A DNA stretch of 64,000 nucleotides from Hypericum androsaemum (lineage: Eukaryota; Streptophyta; Magnoliopsida; Malpighiales; Hypericaceae): contig OZ023181.1 in the NCBI GenBank assembly GCA_963995505.1, forward strand, positions 13,512,221 through 13,576,220, read 5' to 3'. The position numbers were made by a program, and so were the translations under genes. Shown piece after piece: positions 60,381 through 64,000 of this stretch. The notes below the pieces were generated by a model. The model saw only the letters and a list, made by a program, of their open reading frames with translations, did no database searches and was not told the origin of the DNA. How positions within the stretch are numbered: the first letter of the stretch is position 1; every line of letters starts with the position of its first letter.

Positions 60381-63300
60381 AAAAGGAAAGAAACGACTAG
60401 AAAAGGAAAGAAAAGGCAAGAAATGGCATGGAAAAGGCAAGAAAAGGAAAGATAAGGTAAGAAAAGGCATGAAAAGGCAAGAAAAGGAAAGAAAAGGCAA
60501 GGAAAAGGTAAGAAAAGACAAGATAAGGCAAGAAAAGTAAAGAAAAGGCAAGGAAAAGGCAAGGAAAAGGCTAGAAAAGGCAAGATAAGGCAAGAAAAGG
60601 AAAGAAAACGCAAGGAAAATGCAAAGAAAAGGCAAGAAAAAGCAAGATAATGGAGAAAAAGGCATGAAAAGTTGATGAAAAGGCAAGAAAAAGTAAGATA
60701 AGGAAAGAAAAGGAAAGACAAGGAAAGATAAAGCAAGAAAAGGCAAGAAAAGGCAAGGAAAAGGCAAGAAAATGCAAGAAAAGGCAAGATAAGGCAAGGA
60801 AAAAGGCATGGAAACGGCAGGAAATGGCAAGAAAAGGCAAGAAAAGGAAAGATAAGGCAAGAAAAGGAATGGAAACGGCAGGAAATGACAAGAAAAGGCA
60901 AGAAAAGGAAAGATGAGGCAAGAACAAGCAAGATAAGGTAAGAAAAGGAAAGAAAAGGCAAGGAAAAGGCAAGAAAAGGCAAGATAAGGCAAGAAACGGC
61001 AAGATAAGCCAAGAAAAAGAAAGAAAAAGACAAGGAAAAGGTAAGATAACGCAAGAAAAGGCAAGGAAAAGGCATGAAAAGGCAAGAAAAGACAAGAAAA
61101 TGAATTAAAAGGCAAGAAAATGCAAGAAAGGTAAGAAAAGGTAAGATAAGGCAAGAAAAGAAAGAAATGGCAAGGAAAAGGCAAGATAAGGCAAGAAAAG
61201 GCAAAGAAAAGGCAAGAAAAGGTAAGATAAGGCAAGGAAAGGCAAGCTAAGGCCAGAAAAGGAAAGATAAGGAAAGATACGGCAAGAAAAGATAAGAAAA
61301 GGAAAGAAAAGGCAAGAAAAGGAAAGAAAAGGCAAGAAAAAGGAATGAAAGGGCAAGAATAGGAATGATTAGGCAAGAAAAGGTAAGAAATGGCAAGGAA
61401 AAGGAATGAAAAGGCAAGGAAAAGGCAAGAAAAGGTTAAAAAAAGCAAGATAAGGCAAGAAAAGGCAAGTTAAGGAAAGAAAAGGAAAGATAAGGTAAGG
61501 GAAGGCAAGGAAAAGGTAAAAAATGGAAAGAAAAGGCAAGAAAAAGGAATGAAAAGGCAAGAAAAGGAAAGATAAGGCAAGAAAAGGTAAGAAAAGGCAA
61601 GAAAAGCAAAAAAAAGAAAGAATAGTAAAGAAATGGAAAGAAAAGGAATGATAAGGCAAGAAAAGGCAACATAAGGCAAGAAAAGGTAAGGAAAAGGTAA
61701 GAAAAGCCAAAAAAAGGAAAGAAGAGGCAAGAAAATGCAAAAAGGTAAGAAAAGTAAGGAAAGGCAAGAAAAGGGAAGGAAATGACATGAAAAGGGAAGA
61801 AAAGGTAAGAAAAGATAAGAAAAGGCAAGATAAGGCAAGAAAAGGAAAGAAAAGGAAAGAAAAAGAAAACTTAATGCAAGATAAGGCAAGCAAAAGGAAA
61901 GAAACGACAAGAAAAGGAAAGAAAAGGCAAGAAAAGGCATGGAAAAGACATGAAATGGCAAGAAAAGGAAAGATAAGGCAAGAAAAGGTATGAAAAGGAA
62001 AGAAAAGGCAAGGAAAATTCAAGAAAAGACAAGATAAGGCACGAAAAGGAAATAAAAGGCAAGGAAAGGGCAAGAAAAGGCAAGATAAGGCAACAAAAGG
62101 CAAGGAAAGGAAAGAAAAGGCAAGGAAAGGAATGAAAAGGCAAGAAAAGGAATGATAAGGCAAGAAAAGGAAAGATAAGGCAAGAAAAGGAAAGATAAGG
62201 CAAGAAAAGGTAAGAAAAGGCAAGAAAAGCAAAAAAAAGGAAAGAATAGGAAAGAAATGGAAAGAAAAGGAATGATAAGGCAAGAAAAGGCAACATAAGG
62301 CAAGAAACAATAAGGAAAAGGTAAGAAAAGCCAAAAAAATAAAAGAAAAGGCAAGAAAATGCAAAAAGGTAAAAAAAGGCAAGAAAAGGCAAGGACAGGC
62401 AAGAAAGGCGAAGGAAAAGGAATGAAAAGGAAAGAAAAGGCAAGAAAAGGAAAGAAAATGGAAGAAACGGCAAGAGAAGGAAAGAAAAGGAAAGGTAAGG
62501 CAAGACAAGGCAAGATAAGGCAAGAAAAGGAAAGAAACGACAAGAAAAGGAAAGAAAAGGCATGAAAAGGAAATATAAGGCAAGAAAAGGCATGAAAAGG
62601 AAAGAAAAGGCAAGGAAAATGCAAGAAAATGAAAGATAAGGGAGGAAAAGGCATGAAAATTCAAGGAAAAGTTAAGAAAAGGTAAGATAAGGCAAGAAAA
62701 GGAAAGAAAAGGAAAGATAAGGCAAGAAAAGGCAAGGAAAAGGCAAGAAAAGGAAAGAGAAGGCAAGGAAAAAGAATGAAATGGCAAGAAAAGGAAAGAT
62801 AAGGCAAGAAAAGGCAAGAAAAGGAATGGAAAAGGCAAGAAAAGGCAAGATAAGGCAAGAAAAGGTAAGAAAAGGCAAGGAAAAAGCAAGGAAAAGGCAA
62901 TATAAGGCAAGAAAAAGGTAAGGAAAAGTTAAGAAAAGGCAAGAAATGGAATTATAAGGCAAGAAAAGGCAAGAAAAGGCAAGGAAAAGGCAAGAAAAGG
63001 AAAGATAAGGAAAGATAAGGCCAGATAAGGCAAGAAAAGGCAATATAAGGCAAGAAAAAGCAAGGAAAAGGAAAAAAATGATAAGAAAAGGAAAGTAAAG
63101 GCGAGAAAGGGCATGAAAAGGCAAGAAAAAGAAAGATAAGGCAAGAAAAGGCATGAATAGGCAAGAAAAGGAAAGAAAAGCCAAGGAAAAGGTAAGAAAA
63201 GGCAAGATAATGCAAGAAAATGAATGAAAAGGCAAGGAAAAGGCAAAATAAGGCAAGAAAAGGAAAGAAAAGGCAAGGAAAAGGCAAGAAAAGGCAATAT

Positions 63301-64000
63301 AAGGGTGTAAAAGGCATGGAAAAGGCATGAAATGTTAATGAAAAGGCAAGAAAAGGTAAGAAAAGGCAAGATAAGGAAAGAAAAGGAAAGATAAAGCAAG
63401 AAAAGGTAAGGAAAAGGCAAGAAATGGCAAGAAAAGGCAAGGAAAAAGAATGAAAAGGCAAGAAAAGGCAAGGAAAAGGCAGGAAAAGGCAAGAAAAGGC
63501 AAGAAAAGGAAAGATGAGGCAAGATAACGTAAGAAAAGGAAAGAAAAGGCAAGGAACAGGCAAGAAAAGGCAAGATAAGGCAAGAAAAGAAAAGATAAGG
63601 TAAGAAAAAGAAAGAAAAAGGCATGGCAAAGGCAAGATAAGGCAAGAAAAGGCAAGGAAAAGGTATGAAAAGGCAAGAACAGGAATTAAAAGGCAAGAAA
63701 AGGCAAGAAAGGTAAAAAAATTAAGATAAAGCAGGAAAAGGCAAGAAAAGAAAGAAAAGGCAAGGAAAATGCAAGAAAAGGCAAGGAACGGGCAAGATAA
63801 GGCAAGATAAGGCAAGAAAATGCAAGAAAAGGAAAGAAAAGGCAAGAAAAGGAAAGACAAGGCAAGGAAAAGGAATGAAAGAGCAAGAATATGAAAGATT
63901 AGGCAAGAAAAGGTAAGAAATGGCAAGGAAAAGTAATGAAAAGGCAAGGAAAAGGAATGAAAAGGAAGGAAAAGGCAAGATAAGTTAAGATAAGGCAAGA

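Larger units (their letters stand above)
56600..62450 (-). repeat. Right-arm higher-order repeat family (five dispersed copies)
   Basis: A block marked by GAATAGnAAAGAAATGGAAA recurs at 56641, 58110, 60024, 61620 and 62244, with steps of 1469, 1914, 1596 and 624 bp. The 58110, 61620 and 62244 copies share about 200 bp in order: a run of A after AAAAGC, then GGCAACATAAGG, and then AATGCAAAAAGGTAA. The irregular spacing suggests repeated insertion or loss of material between copies. I did not find this block in the left arm in reverse complement. Confidence 0.75.
53477..64000 (-). repeat. Decamer satellite, right arm (inverted orientation), running off the right edge
   Basis: At least 10.5 kb of the same satellite in opposite orientation: the + strand carries AAGGCAAGAA, AAGGCAAGAT, AAGGAAAGAA, AAGGCATGAA and similar units, with frequent 11-mers such as AAGGCAAGGAA. 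That is roughly 1,000 units to the window end, with no sign of stopping. It shares the rare AAACGACAAGA-type motif with the left arm (as its reverse complement TCTTGTCGTTT). Its longer repeats are of a different family. Open frames on both strands are again artefacts of a stop-free unit. Confidence 0.96.

Noticed and set aside
14056..62993. Lys/Arg-rich open frames read from the purine strand of either arm
   Set aside because: They look like basic nuclear proteins but are just AAGGCAAGAA read in frame, with no conserved domain or start context.
53425..63998. Minus-strand open frames up to 768 codons in the right arm
   Set aside because: These are the same artefact in the inverted orientation: peptides identical in style to those of the left arm, overlapping in several frames.
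5906..64000. CRISPR array
   Set aside because: There are no unique spacers between constant repeats; units are contiguous and degenerate, and the context is a plant genome.
5906..64000. Telomeric or interstitial telomere repeat
   Set aside because: The unit does not contain TTTAGGG or a known telomere variant, and its length is 10-11 bp.
43000..64000. Simple giant palindrome (right arm as mirror copy of the left arm)
   Set aside because: Beyond the 14-bp inverted repeat the unit order differs on the two sides, and the longer repeat families are not shared.

Overview
The window looks like heterochromatic DNA from a flowering-plant nuclear genome. It has two parts: a decayed Ty3/gypsy chromovirus retrotransposon on the minus strand (positions 1 to about 5905), and an enormous uninterrupted array of a degenerate 10/11-bp satellite (about 5906 to 64000) that runs off the right edge. 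The plant assignment rests on the retroelement: a polyprotein in the order protease, reverse transcriptase, RNase H, integrase, GPY/F module and chromodomain, with an LTR starting TGTGATACCC. This is typical of plant chromoviruses and most like the Tekay/Del lineage. I see no host gene, tRNA, rRNA or CRISPR array.

Retroelement (minus strand, 5' end at the right). Protease is at about 5905-5468, reverse transcriptase at 5455-4505, RNase H at 4504-3938, the integrase zinc finger and core at 3937-3071, and the GPY/F module plus chromodomain at 3070-2525. A polypurine tract lies at 2477-2465, and the 3' LTR runs from 2464 down to the left edge. All pol segments stay in one reading frame but are interrupted by seven in-frame stop codons, and one catalytic Asp of the reverse transcriptase is replaced by Tyr. 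Gag, the primer-binding site and the 5' LTR are absent: the satellite begins where the gag-protease linker should be.

Satellite. On the + strand from 5906 to 53476 the sequence is a head-to-tail run of units close to CCTTTTCTTG, with variants such as CCTTATCTTG, CCTTTTCATG, CCTTTTCTTT and the 11-mer CCTTTTCCTTG. At 53476/53477 the orientation flips, and from there to 64000 the + strand carries the purine version (AAGGCAAGAA-type). Higher-order structure sits on top of the basic unit: seven copies of a 1.07-1.13-kb repeat (6152-13860), a 4.2-kb tandem duplication (14684-23157), a 7.4-7.9-kb segmental duplication flanking two 637-bp units (30269-46880), and local tandem duplications of 284, 487, 120, 30 and 20 bp.

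The very long open frames across the array, on both strands, are artefacts: the basic unit contains no stop codon in any frame. No protein should be annotated there. The most notable features are the satellite itself, its strand switch, its layered repeat history, its near-helical periodicity and its junction with the retroelement.
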